A DNA stretch of 64,000 nucleotides from Dokdonella_A soli (lineage in GTDB: Bacteria; Pseudomonadota; Gammaproteobacteria; Xanthomonadales; Rhodanobacteraceae). Made by a program: the position numbers and the translations under genes. The stretch lies in contig NZ_BAAAEU010000010.1 in the NCBI RefSeq assembly GCF_039523175.1, forward strand, positions 124,001-188,000. Reading direction: 5' to 3'. The notes under the pieces were generated by a model, which saw nothing but the letters and a program-made list of their open reading frames with translations, was not told the origin of the DNA and did not search any database. Positions 53,179 to 61,490 of this stretch are shown here, piece after piece (position 1 is the first letter of the stretch; each line of letters begins with the position of its first letter).

Positions 53179-53901
53179 CTATTTCGTTTTCCCTTGATCT
53201 TCAATCCAGCGTGCGAGTTCGCCAAGGTCGCGGATTTCGAGATCGGGTGTCGCGTCGGCGTGCGCCGGGTATTGCGCGACACGCTCCGCCCACGTCGCCG
53301 CGTGGCGGTTCAACCATGCGGTGTGCAGCCCGGCCGCGTGCGCGCCGATCACATCGAGCAGCGGATCGTCGCCGACATGCAGCACGTTCTCCGGCGCGAC
53401 GCCGAGGCGCGCGCAGGCCTCGTGAAAGATCGCGGCAGCCGGCTTGGCGACACCGAGCTCGCGCGCCGAAATGCTGTGCCGGAAATGCTGGCGCAGGCCG
53501 ATCCGCTCGAGGTCCGCATTGCCGTTGGAGATGCTGACCAGCGGCAGGCGCGCCGACAGCGCCGCCAAGGCGGGCAGCGCATCGGGGTAGCAGTCGACGC
53601 GGTTGCGCGCCGCGTAATACACCTCGAACGCGGCGTCGACATGTTCGTTGCCGATGCCGCAGGCGGCGAATGCGCGTTCGAGTGTGAGCAGCCGCTGCGT
53701 GGTGAAATCGTGCGAGAGATCGGGGCGCTCCGCCGAGACCTGCTCGCGCAGGTCTCGCAGCGCGGCGATCGGCCACGCCTCGGCGACCGCGGCGTGGTGG
53801 CGTTTGAGCCAGTCGTCGAGATGCCGCTCGGCGGCGAGGATCGCCGGCTCGATCGGCCACAGCGTGTCGTCGAGATCCAGCGAAACCGCGAGGATGCGCA
53901 T
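53179..53901 (-). CDS. HAD-superfamily hydrolase
   Basis: A 240-residue phosphatase of the HAD fold. Motif I is VSLDLDDTLWPIEPAI, motif II LVSISNGNADLERIG, motif III with the Lys in ELGVAKPAAAIFHEA, and motif IV HVGDDPLLDVIGAHAAG. It most resembles HAD-IA enzymes such as YigB (flavin or sugar phosphatases). The start is the ATG at 53901, which shares its A with the TGA of the upstream solute-binding protein gene (TGATG), so the two are translationally coupled. Confidence 0.92.
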   Translation of the reverse strand: MRILAVSLDLDDTLWPIEPAILAAERHLDDWLKRHHAAVAEAWPIAALRDLREQVSAERPDLSHDFTTQRLLTLERAFAACGIGNEHVDAAFEVYYAARNRVDCYPDALPALAALSARLPLVSISNGNADLERIGLRQHFRHSISARELGVAKPAAAIFHEACARLGVAPENVLHVGDDPLLDVIGAHAAGLHTAWLNRHAATWAERVAQYPAHADATPDLEIRDLGELARWIEDQGKTK

Positions 53902-55253
53902 CAACCGCCGTTCGCGCCGCCGCTGACGTTGCCGAATGACGCCGCTTTCGGCGCAGCGGCCTGCGCGTCGGCCTTCGCGGGCATCTTGGTTTTCTTCGGG
54001 GCCGGCTTGGTTTCCTTGGCGACCTTCGCCTTCGACGGCGCGCCGGTCGCGTGCTTCGCGGGAGCGGTCGTTGCCGCCACGGACGTTGCGGCGGCGGCGC
54101 TCGTCGCGGCCGTCGCCTGGGCGGCGCTTGTTACTGCCGCCCGGTTCGCGGCAGCCTCGCGTTCGGCCGCCTTCTTCGCTTCGGCGCGGGCGAGGTTCTC
54201 GCGCGCAGCCTGGGTCGACTCCGCAGTCGGTGCGACGGCGACCTTGGATTCCAGCATTGCGCGCGGTGCGGACACCGGCGTCGGCGGCTGCGCCGCTGCG
54301 GTCGCGGGCGCGGCCTCGGCGGCTTCGGCCGCGGCGATCGCCGCGGTCGTGCCCGGCGCGCGGCCGAGCTGTGCATCAAACCAGTCGATGCGCTTGGTCT
54401 CGCGCGCGGCGAGGTCGAGGACGTCGCTGATCGGTACCAGCTGGTGGCGGCGCAGGATGTCCTTCGCGGTCGGCGTGCCGAGGAATTCGACGAAGCGGTC
54501 GATCGCGGCCTGCTTCGGCGAGTTCGCGGGCGTCACCAGGTAGAGCTTGATGTAGAGCGGATAGCTGCCGTCGACGATGCTGGCCGTCGATGCGTTGATG
54601 CCGTCGACCTGCAGCGCCTTGACGCTCTTGTTCGTCCAGGTGCCGGCCAGCGTCGACAGGCCGAGGCCGGCCGGGTCGATCGAGATCGCTTCCTCGAGCT
54701 TGCTGGTGTTCATGTAGAGGCGCGGAGCCGCTACGCGCTGGTCGCCGCGACCGAACACGAGTTGGCGCAGCGAGTATTCGACACCGTCGAGCGATGCCGC
54801 GATGCCGTACAAGTTGATCGGTTTGTCCTCGCCGCCGAGCTCCTTCCAGTTCGTGATGCGGCCGAGGTAGATGTCGTGCATCTGCTTCAGCGTGATGCTG
54901 TTGACCGGGTTGCGCGGGTGCGTGATCAGCACCGCGGCGTCGAGCGCGCCCGGCACGAAGGTCAGGTTCGCTTCCTCGGCACGGCGTGCGTACTTGCCGC
55001 GCGCGCTGCCGGCAAAGTCGGCGCTGCCCTGTGCGACCGCGTCAAGGCCGGACACGGTGCTGAACGGCTGCAGCGTGATCTTGCCCATCTTGCCCTTCGC
55101 GTATTCCTTGGCGAGATCCTCCATGAGCGCGCGGCCGGTCGCGTGATCGCCGCGCCAGACCAGTTCATCCGGCGCCGCGGCGGGCGCGGGCGAGGCGAGG
55201 CAGAGGAGGAGGAACGCAAACGCGAGCGAGGCAAGGGAACGGCGTGGCGACAT
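53901..55253 (-). CDS. PstS-like periplasmic substrate-binding protein with Ala/Lys-rich tail
   Basis: A 450-residue exported protein. After a signal peptide (cleavage near APAAA) the first 270 residues resemble phosphate-type binding proteins (ELVWRGDHATGRALMEDLAK, then GSADFAGSARGKYARRAEEA, LTFVPGALDAAVLITHPRNP and LKQMHDIYLGRITNWKELGG). The last 150 or so residues are an unusual low-complexity Ala/Pro/Thr/Lys tail. No ABC permease genes are near; it is coupled to the HAD gene instead. Relatives of this binding fold can act as stand-alone phosphate-binding proteins, but the ligand is inferred. The ATG at 55253 is used; a GTG at 55268 is possible. Confidence 0.8.
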   Translation of the reverse strand: MSPRRSLASLAFAFLLLCLASPAPAAAPDELVWRGDHATGRALMEDLAKEYAKGKMGKITLQPFSTVSGLDAVAQGSADFAGSARGKYARRAEEANLTFVPGALDAAVLITHPRNPVNSITLKQMHDIYLGRITNWKELGGEDKPINLYGIAASLDGVEYSLRQLVFGRGDQRVAAPRLYMNTSKLEEAISIDPAGLGLSTLAGTWTNKSVKALQVDGINASTASIVDGSYPLYIKLYLVTPANSPKQAAIDRFVEFLGTPTAKDILRRHQLVPISDVLDLAARETKRIDWFDAQLGRAPGTTAAIAAAEAAEAAPATAAAQPPTPVSAPRAMLESKVAVAPTAESTQAARENLARAEAKKAAEREAAANRAAVTSAAQATAATSAAAATSVAATTAPAKHATGAPSKAKVAKETKPAPKKTKMPAKADAQAAAPKAASFGNVSGGANGG

Positions 55254-55389
55254 GGTCGGAAGATTCACGAAAATGGGGGAAAAACGGCCGCAACCTTACC
55301 ACGCGACCCCGCGCGTTGCCGCAACCGTGCGTCACGAATTGCGGGTGCGCGGTGCGTTCAGCTTTGAGGCCGGCACGCCGGCCTCCGCA

Positions 55390-56796
55390 TCACTGCAGCA
55401 GCAGGTAGTAGGCTTCCTCGCCGCGCAGCAGGGTCAGCATCAACTGGCGCGGATGCGCGCCGACCAGCTGGCGGAAATCCGCTTCGCCGGCGAGGTCGCG
55501 CCGGTTCACCGCGACGATCACGTCGCCGTTGCGCAGGCCGCTCGCGAACGCGCGGCTGTTCTCGTCGATGCGTGTCACGCTGACCCCGCCGATGCCCTGG
55601 CGGCGCAGGTCGTCGCCGACCTCTGCGAACTGGATGCCGGCGAGGCGCTTGTCCAGCGTTTCGCCCTTGAGCACGCGCACCTCGCTCGCCTTGAGCGCGG
55701 TGCTGATCGCGAGCGGCTTGCCGTCGCGCAACAGGCCGACGCTGACGGTCGCGCCGGGTGCGGTCAGGCCCTCGATGTTGTGCAGGTCCTGCTCGCCGGC
55801 GACCGGCTTGCCGTCCAGCGAGACGATCACGTCGCCGGGCTTGAGGCCGGCGAGTTCGGCCGGCGTGCCTGCGCGCACGCGCGTGACCACCGCGCCCTTG
55901 GTGTCCTTGAGGGCAAGCAGGTTCGCGAGCTGCGGGGTGACGTTCTGCGCCTCGACGCCCAGCACGCCGCGCTTGACCTCGCCGGTCGCGACCAACTGGC
56001 GCATCACGTCCACGGCGAGGTTCGACGGAATCGCGAAGCCGATGCCGACGTTGCCGCCGGACGGCGTGTAGATCATCGAGTTGATGCCGACCAACTCGCC
56101 GCGCAGGTTGACCAGCGGGCCGCCGGAATTGCCGGGATTGATCGAGGCGTCGGTCTGGATGAAGTTCTGGTAGCCCGAGCCGCGCAGGCCGGAGCGGCCG
56201 AGCGCGGAGACGATGCCCGAGGTCACGGTCTGGCCGAGTCCGAACGGCTCTCCGATCGCGACCACGAAATCGCCGACGCGCAGCTTCGACGAATCGGCGA
56301 TCGGCAGTGCGATCAGCTTCCCGGCCGGGATCTGCAGCACGGCGAGATCGGTGTCCGGATCCGTGCCGAGTACCTTGGCCTTGACGGTCTGACCGCCGGT
56401 CAGCGTAACCGAGATGTCATCGGCACCGGCCACGACATGGTTGTTGGTCAGCACGTAACCCTTGTCCGCGTCCACGATCACGCCGGAACCGAGCGACTGC
56501 TGCACCCTTTCCTGCGGCGTGTTCGGCATGCCGAAGAAGCGCCGGAAGATCGGATCGTCGAAGTACGGATTGCGCACCGCGACGCGCGTCTTCGAGGCGA
56601 TGTTGACGACCGTCGGCGTGACGTGATCGAGCATCGGCGCGAGCGAGGGCAGGGCTTGGCCGTTGACCACCGGTGGCAGCGCGGCCGGCGCGCGGCCGGC
56701 GCCTGCGAACAGCGCGGCGGCGAGCACGGTCCCAGCCAGCAGGGCTCGTGCGGCGCGGGTCGGGCGGCCACCGAAATCGCGGAAGAATCTGGGCAT
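55390..56796 (-). CDS. Do-type periplasmic serine protease (DegP/DegQ-like)
   Basis: A 468-residue HtrA-family protease. It has an N-terminal signal (ALLAGTVLAAALFAGAGRAP) and a trypsin-like domain with the triad in VLTNNHVVAGAD (His), DPDTDLAVLQI (Asp) and TDASINPGNSGGPLVNLRGE (Ser). Two PDZ domains follow (for example TPAELAGLKPGDVIVSLDGK and SRAFASGLRNGDVIVAVNRR). It acts as chaperone and protease for misfolded envelope proteins. The ATG at 56796 has AAGG eight bases upstream; an ATG at 56805 is close but poorly spaced. It diverges from nrdJ. Confidence 0.94.
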   Translation of the reverse strand: MPRFFRDFGGRPTRAARALLAGTVLAAALFAGAGRAPAALPPVVNGQALPSLAPMLDHVTPTVVNIASKTRVAVRNPYFDDPIFRRFFGMPNTPQERVQQSLGSGVIVDADKGYVLTNNHVVAGADDISVTLTGGQTVKAKVLGTDPDTDLAVLQIPAGKLIALPIADSSKLRVGDFVVAIGEPFGLGQTVTSGIVSALGRSGLRGSGYQNFIQTDASINPGNSGGPLVNLRGELVGINSMIYTPSGGNVGIGFAIPSNLAVDVMRQLVATGEVKRGVLGVEAQNVTPQLANLLALKDTKGAVVTRVRAGTPAELAGLKPGDVIVSLDGKPVAGEQDLHNIEGLTAPGATVSVGLLRDGKPLAISTALKASEVRVLKGETLDKRLAGIQFAEVGDDLRRQGIGGVSVTRIDENSRAFASGLRNGDVIVAVNRRDLAGEADFRQLVGAHPRQLMLTLLRGEEAYYLLLQ

Positions 56797-56993
56797 GGAA
56801 AGCATCCTTGTTGCTGGAAGAGGGCAAGCATCGGCGGATCGTTCAGACCGCGCAAATCCGCTCCGGTTTCCGTGTTTTCAAGCGTGCCGATGAGATCGCG
56901 GCGCGCACGGTTCAGCTTCGGCAAGTGCGCGCGTCACGCCGTCAAAAAACTGCTTTACTTCGCCAGTCCGCAAGCGTACGTTACCGAACGGCG

Positions 56994-57041
56994 TCACAAT
57001 ATGTTGTGGTTGATGACGTCTTGTTAACCAATACATTGGGT
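56994..57041 (+). promoter_or_regulatory. tandem NrdR boxes upstream of nrdJ
   Basis: TCACAATATGTTGTGG (56994-57009) and AACCAATACATTGGGT (57026-57041) match the NrdR-box consensus ACACWATATATWGTGT at about 13 and 12 of 16 positions. Their centres are 32 bases apart, three helical turns, the spacing NrdR boxes commonly show. A candidate promoter (TTGATG at 57010, TACATT at 57032) lies between and in them. NrdR would repress this reductase when dATP is plentiful. The rest of the 465-base gap (56797-57261) holds no gene, and I found no cobalamin riboswitch; a GCGCTG/CAGCGC hairpin is at about 57114. Confidence 0.85.
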
Positions 57042-57261
57042 ATTGTTACGCGCAATGCCGCACAGCGGTGCGGGGCCTGGAGAGGGCGGCGGGGTGACGA
57101 TTCAACCTGATCTGCGCTGCCACGCAGCGCCAGCAATTTCTGTGGATGGACCGCGTCGTGGGCGGGCGTCGCTTTCGCCGGCGGTGCGCGCCGCGTGGTC
57201 AAGCGTTGGATGCAACAAAACCGGGCCCTGACCCGGCCGAATTCCGGAGGAACGAACAACA

Positions 57262-60200
57262 ATGAGCACGGTGCGCCTCGAGCAGCTCGCACGCGGGGCG
57301 GCGGAGATTCCGCTGCAGCCGGCGTCCTACGACATCTGGGACAAGAAATACCGCCTGAAATCCAAGCAGGGCGAACCGGTCGACCTCTCGATCGACCACA
57401 GCTACCAGCGCGTCGCCAAGGCGCTGGCCGATGTCGAGGAAACGCCGGAGAAGAAGAACTACTGGTACGACCGCTTCCTGTGGGCGCTGCGTCGCGGTGC
57501 GATCCCGGCCGGGCGCATCACCTCCAATGCCGGCGCGCAGGAGCACAAGCCGAAGACCTCGACGATCAACTGCACGGTGTCCGGCACGATCGACGACTCG
57601 ATGGACAACATCCTCGACAAGGTGCACGAAGCCGGGCTTACGCTGAAGGCCGGCTGCGTCGCGCCGGGGACCTGGGTCGTCACCGAGCACGGCCTGGTCA
57701 CCGCCGATCAGGCGGTCGCCGGGAAGCATGCGCGAATCCTCAGTTACGACCGTGATGCGCGCCGCTTCGAGATGCGCGCAATCGAGAAACACCTGACCAC
57801 GCACGTCGCACGCGAGGACAACATCCGCATCCGCGCCAACGGCGTGGTGCTGACCACGTCCGTTCGTCATCCGGTGCTGGTTTACCGCGACGGCGTGCAG
57901 CGTTACGTGCGTGCCGACGAGGTCACCGAGGGCGACGCGCTGGTGCAGAAGGCGTACGCGTGGCGCGCCGACGACGCGACGATGCTGAATGCGTGGTTTG
58001 CCGGCGCGCATCTCGGCGACGGCTCCGCCTACGAAAAGCAGCATGACTACCGCGCGAATCGTACCGCCTGGAGGCGGCGCGCCGAGGCGATGGGCCGTCG
58101 CTTCGTATTCAAGATCCGAGCGGCCGAGCGGGAAGTCGTAGAGCGCTACGCGGCATTCTTCGCGGCGTTCTGCGCGTCGCGCGCACAGGTAGTCGCGACG
58201 ACCACGCCGAACGGCACGCCGGTGTGGGACTACACAGTGGCGAGTTTCGCGGCGAGTCGCGCGACGACCCTGATCGACGATCAGGTCGGCGCCAAGACCG
58301 CGCATCTGCATGTGCCCGCCTGGATCGCGCAGCATCCGGAGCGGCATTTCCTGCCGTTTCTGGCCGGTCTCATCGATACCGACGGTACGGTCGGCCGCGA
58401 GCATGGCAGCGCGACCATTGCGACGCAGAACGCGGCGTTCGCCGGCGAGCTGAAGGCCCTGCTCGGCCTGTTCGGCGTGCACGCCAGCCTAACCCTTCGC
58501 CAGCCGCGCAGCCACGATTACCACGGCGCTACGATTCGCGACGGCGGCGGCGCGATGCTGAAGATCTCCGACTCCGCGTTCCTGCGCGAGGTCGCGCGCT
58601 ACATGGCCGATGGCGGCAAGCGCGGTCGCATCCACGCGCATGCGAGCCAGTCGGGCCAGTACGACCGCTATGTGCTGCCGAAGGATCTCGGCAATGCGCT
58701 GGTCGAGCTCGCCGCGACACTCGGCCATGAGGAGCGTCAGAGCCTCGGTTTCTACCACGGCTACCACACGCGCCACGTGGTCAGCCGGGTCTGGCTCGAC
58801 CGCTGGGCCGAACGCTTTCCGGCGCTGCGGCCGCTGATCGATTTCGCGCGCTGCCTGCGCCCGCTGGAAGGCATCGAGCGCGGACTCGACCTGCCGGAGA
58901 CGTTCTACGACTTCACCGTCGCGGAGCACAACAACTACCTTGCCGGCAACGCGGGCTTGTTAGTCATTCACAACTGCGGCATCGGCTATGAATTTTCGAC
59001 GCTGCGCCCGCGCGGCGCGTACGTGTCCGGCGCCGGCGCGTACACGTCCGGGCCGCTGTCGTTCATGGATATCTACGACAAGATGTGCTTCACGGTGTCC
59101 TCGGCCGGTGGTCGCCGCGGCGCGCAGATGGGCACGTTCGACGTCAGCCATCCGGACGTCAAGGAATTCATTCGCGCCAAGCGCGAGGACGGGCGCCTGC
59201 GCCAGTTCAACCTGTCGCTGCTGATCACCGACGGTTTCATGGACGCGGTCGAGCACGACGCGGACTGGCCGCTGGTGTTCCCGGTGCACATCAAGGAACA
59301 GCACGAGATCGACCTCGCCGACACGGAAAAGGTGGTCTGGCGCGACTGGCCGACGCACCGCAACTACGTGACCCGCGACGACGGCCTGGTCGCTTGCAAG
59401 ATCTACGGCCACATCCGCGCGCGTCACCTGTGGGACATGATCATGGTCTCGACGTACGACTACGCCGAGCCGGGCTTCATCCTGATCGACCGCGTCAACG
59501 AGATGAACAACAACTGGTGGTGCGAGCACATCCGCGCGACCAACCCATGCGGCGAACAGCCACTTCCGCCGTACGGCTCCTGCCTGCTCGGCTCGGTCAA
59601 CCTGACCACGTTCGTGCGCGATCCGTTCGGCCCGAAGGCGCGTTTCGACTGGGAGGAATACAAGGAAGTCGTGCGCGTGTTCACGCGCATGCTCGACAAC
59701 GTGGTCGAGATCAACGGCCTGCCGCTCGCGCAGCAGCGCGACGAGATCACCCAGAAGCGGCGCCACGGCATGGGCTTCCTCGGCCTCGGTTCCACGCTGA
59801 CCATGCTGAAGATGCGCTACGGCGCCAAGGACGCCTGCGCGTTCACCGAGGACGTCGCGCGCGAAATGGCGCTGGCCGGCTGGGAAGTCGCGCTGTCGCT
59901 GGCCAAGGAAAAAGGCCCGGCGCCGGTGCTGGCGCGCGATTTCGAGGTCACCGGCGAGATGCTGCGCAAGCGCCCGGAAATGGTCGCGGACGGCTACAAG
60001 GCCGGCGACACGATCCCCGGTCGCGTGCTGCACGCGAAGTATTCGCGCTACATGCAGCGCGTGGCCGAGGCGGCGCCAGAGCTGGTCGCCGAGCTGGCCG
60101 AGGTCGGCGCGCGCTTCACGCACCATTCCTCGATCGCGCCGACCGGCACGATCTCGCTGTCGCTCGCGAACAACGCCAGCAACGGCATCGAGCCGAGCTT

Positions 60201-60729
60201 CGCGCACCACTACAGCCGCAACGTGATCCGCGAGGGCAAGAAGTCCAAGGAGAAGGTCGAAGTCTTCAGCTTCGAGCTGCTCGCCTACCGCGAACTGATC
60301 AACGGCAAGGCGATGCCGGGCTCGCAGGAAGCCGACGAGAAGCTGCCCGAGTACTTCGTCGCCGCGGACGACATCAGTCCGGTCGAGCACGTCGATATCC
60401 AGGCCGCCGCACAGCGCTGGGTCGATTCCTCGATCTCCAAGACCGCCAACGTCCCGACCGATTATCCGTACGAAGACTTCAAGGACATCTACCGCTATGC
60501 CCATCGGCAGGGCCTGAAGGGCTGCACCACGTTCCGCTTCAATCCGGCGGCCTTCCAAGGAGTGCTGGTGAAGGAGCATGATTTGGCCAACACCACCTAC
60601 CGTTTCGAACTCGAGGACGGTTCCGTGGTGGAGGTCAAAGGCAACGAAGAGATCGAGTACGATGGCGAAACGCACACCGCGGCGAATCTGTTCGATGCGC
60701 TCAAGGAAGGCTACTACGGCAAGTTCTAG
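57262..60729 (+). CDS. nrdJ: adenosylcobalamin-dependent (class II) ribonucleotide reductase catalytic part, NrdJa, with intein
   Basis: A 1155-residue product made of a 715-residue class II reductase interrupted by a 440-residue intein (residues 132-571). In the extein, Cys104 (STINCTVSG) and Cys774 (YGSCLLGSV) are the redox pair and Cys763 in TNPCGEQPLP is the thiyl-radical Cys, with the partner Glu two residues later. The spacing of the last two Cys (11) matches other class II enzymes. It lacks the Cys-containing C-terminal tail, which is supplied by NrdJb (61491-62291). It reduces ribonucleotides without oxygen. AGGAGG upstream of the ATG at 57262 supports the start. Confidence 0.96.
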   Translation: MSTVRLEQLARGAAEIPLQPASYDIWDKKYRLKSKQGEPVDLSIDHSYQRVAKALADVEETPEKKNYWYDRFLWALRRGAIPAGRITSNAGAQEHKPKTSTINCTVSGTIDDSMDNILDKVHEAGLTLKAGCVAPGTWVVTEHGLVTADQAVAGKHARILSYDRDARRFEMRAIEKHLTTHVAREDNIRIRANGVVLTTSVRHPVLVYRDGVQRYVRADEVTEGDALVQKAYAWRADDATMLNAWFAGAHLGDGSAYEKQHDYRANRTAWRRRAEAMGRRFVFKIRAAEREVVERYAAFFAAFCASRAQVVATTTPNGTPVWDYTVASFAASRATTLIDDQVGAKTAHLHVPAWIAQHPERHFLPFLAGLIDTDGTVGREHGSATIATQNAAFAGELKALLGLFGVHASLTLRQPRSHDYHGATIRDGGGAMLKISDSAFLREVARYMADGGKRGRIHAHASQSGQYDRYVLPKDLGNALVELAATLGHEERQSLGFYHGYHTRHVVSRVWLDRWAERFPALRPLIDFARCLRPLEGIERGLDLPETFYDFTVAEHNNYLAGNAGLLVIHNCGIGYEFSTLRPRGAYVSGAGAYTSGPLSFMDIYDKMCFTVSSAGGRRGAQMGTFDVSHPDVKEFIRAKREDGRLRQFNLSLLITDGFMDAVEHDADWPLVFPVHIKEQHEIDLADTEKVVWRDWPTHRNYVTRDDGLVACKIYGHIRARHLWDMIMVSTYDYAEPGFILIDRVNEMNNNWWCEHIRATNPCGEQPLPPYGSCLLGSVNLTTFVRDPFGPKARFDWEEYKEVVRVFTRMLDNVVEINGLPLAQQRDEITQKRRHGMGFLGLGSTLTMLKMRYGAKDACAFTEDVAREMALAGWEVALSLAKEKGPAPVLARDFEVTGEMLRKRPEMVADGYKAGDTIPGRVLHAKYSRYMQRVAEAAPELVAELAEVGARFTHHSSIAPTGTISLSLANNASNGIEPSFAHHYSRNVIREGKKSKEKVEVFSFELLAYRELINGKAMPGSQEADEKLPEYFVAADDISPVEHVDIQAAAQRWVDSSISKTANVPTDYPYEDFKDIYRYAHRQGLKGCTTFRFNPAAFQGVLVKEHDLANTTYRFELEDGSVVEVKGNEEIEYDGETHTAANLFDALKEGYYGKF
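57655..58974 (+). mobile_element. intein with LAGLIDADG homing endonuclease inside NrdJa
   Basis: The intein runs from Cys132 to Asn571 of the precursor and excises to leave Cys572 (VIHN then CGIGYEF). Block A is CVAPGTWVVTEHG; block B is TTSVRHPV with His203 (Ser200 in place of the usual Thr); block F is YDFTVAEHNNYLAGNAG; block G ends VIHN. The endonuclease motifs are FAGAHLGDG (246-254) and LAGLIDTDG (367-375), both with the catalytic Asp (253, 374). All self-splicing residues appear present, so splicing and homing are both plausible. The insertion point is directly after the conserved KAG in the class II reductase. Confidence 0.93.
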
Positions 60730-60838
60730 GGCGCTTCAGTGCAGGTTCCGAACATCGGTCGCGTACGCGTCGGGTCCATGAAACTCGTGATGTCCGTTCA
60801 ACCCATCAGGCTCACAGAAAACGGAGAGGGGAACACCC

Positions 60839-61357
60839 ATGCATAGCGAAGGCGGCAGTTCCGGTAGTTCGTTCGATAGTCTGAGAGAAGGTGCATCGCA
60901 GATCGGCAGTGCTGTCGCCGACGCGGCGAGCGCGGTGGTGACTTCGGTCGGCACTGCGGCGTCCGACGCGAAGCAGGCGGTCGAGAACACCGCGAAGAAG
61001 GTCGCAAAGAAGGCCGTGAAGGCGCGCAAGCAGGCCGCGCGCAAGGTCAAGGCGGTCGTCGCCAAGGCCAAGCAGGTGGTCGCGAAGAAAGCTGCACCGA
61101 AGAAGGCGGCGAAGAAGGCTGCGCCGGTGAAGAAGGCCGCCAAGAAAGCAGCCAAGAAGGTCGCGAAGAAAGCCGCGCCGAAGAAGGCTGCAAAGAAAGT
61201 GGCAAAGAAGGCTGCCGTGAAGAAGGGCGCCCGGAAGGCGGTCAAGAAAGTTGCAAGGAAGGGCGCAGCAAAGAAAGCCGCTGTGAAGAAGGGCGCCAGG
61301 AAGGTCGCGAAGAAGGCAACGAAAAAAGTGGCGAAGAAGGCGGCCAGGCGCCGCTAG
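60839..61357 (+). CDS. Lys/Ala-rich histone H1-like protein
   Basis: A 172-residue protein. The N-terminal 50 residues are a polar, acidic-to-neutral helix with DAASAVVTSVGTAASDAKQA. The rest is a repetitive Lys/Ala/Val tail built from KKAAKK, KKVAKK and APKK units, ending KKVAKKAARRR. This is the architecture of bacterial histone H1-like/AlgP-type proteins, which bind and condense DNA through the tail. The DNA of the tail is correspondingly repetitive (AAGAAGG units). GGAGAGGGG precedes the ATG at 60839. It lies between the two halves of the class II reductase. Confidence 0.85.
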   Translation: MHSEGGSSGSSFDSLREGASQIGSAVADAASAVVTSVGTAASDAKQAVENTAKKVAKKAVKARKQAARKVKAVVAKAKQVVAKKAAPKKAAKKAAPVKKAAKKAAKKVAKKAAPKKAAKKVAKKAAVKKGARKAVKKVARKGAAKKAAVKKGARKVAKKATKKVAKKAARRR

Positions 61358-61490
61358 TCCGTCGCGTCACCCGCCATCGACCGGCCTGCACCGGCCGGTC
61401 GATGGTGAATCCATCCAGGGAATGCGCGCCGCTCCGCGCGCCGTGCCGGCCACGCCGGAACCACCACGTACCAGCAAGCAGTCACTACCC

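Noticed and set aside
56797..57261. cobalamin riboswitch upstream of the B12-dependent reductase
   Set aside because: I found no B12-box or GCCACTG-type core. The only clear signals are the NrdR boxes. A covariance-model search would settle it.
60960..61350. CRISPR-like or tandem-repeat array
   Set aside because: The periodic AAGAAGG units encode the Lys/Ala tail of the histone-like protein. There are no spacer-repeat boundaries and no cas genes.
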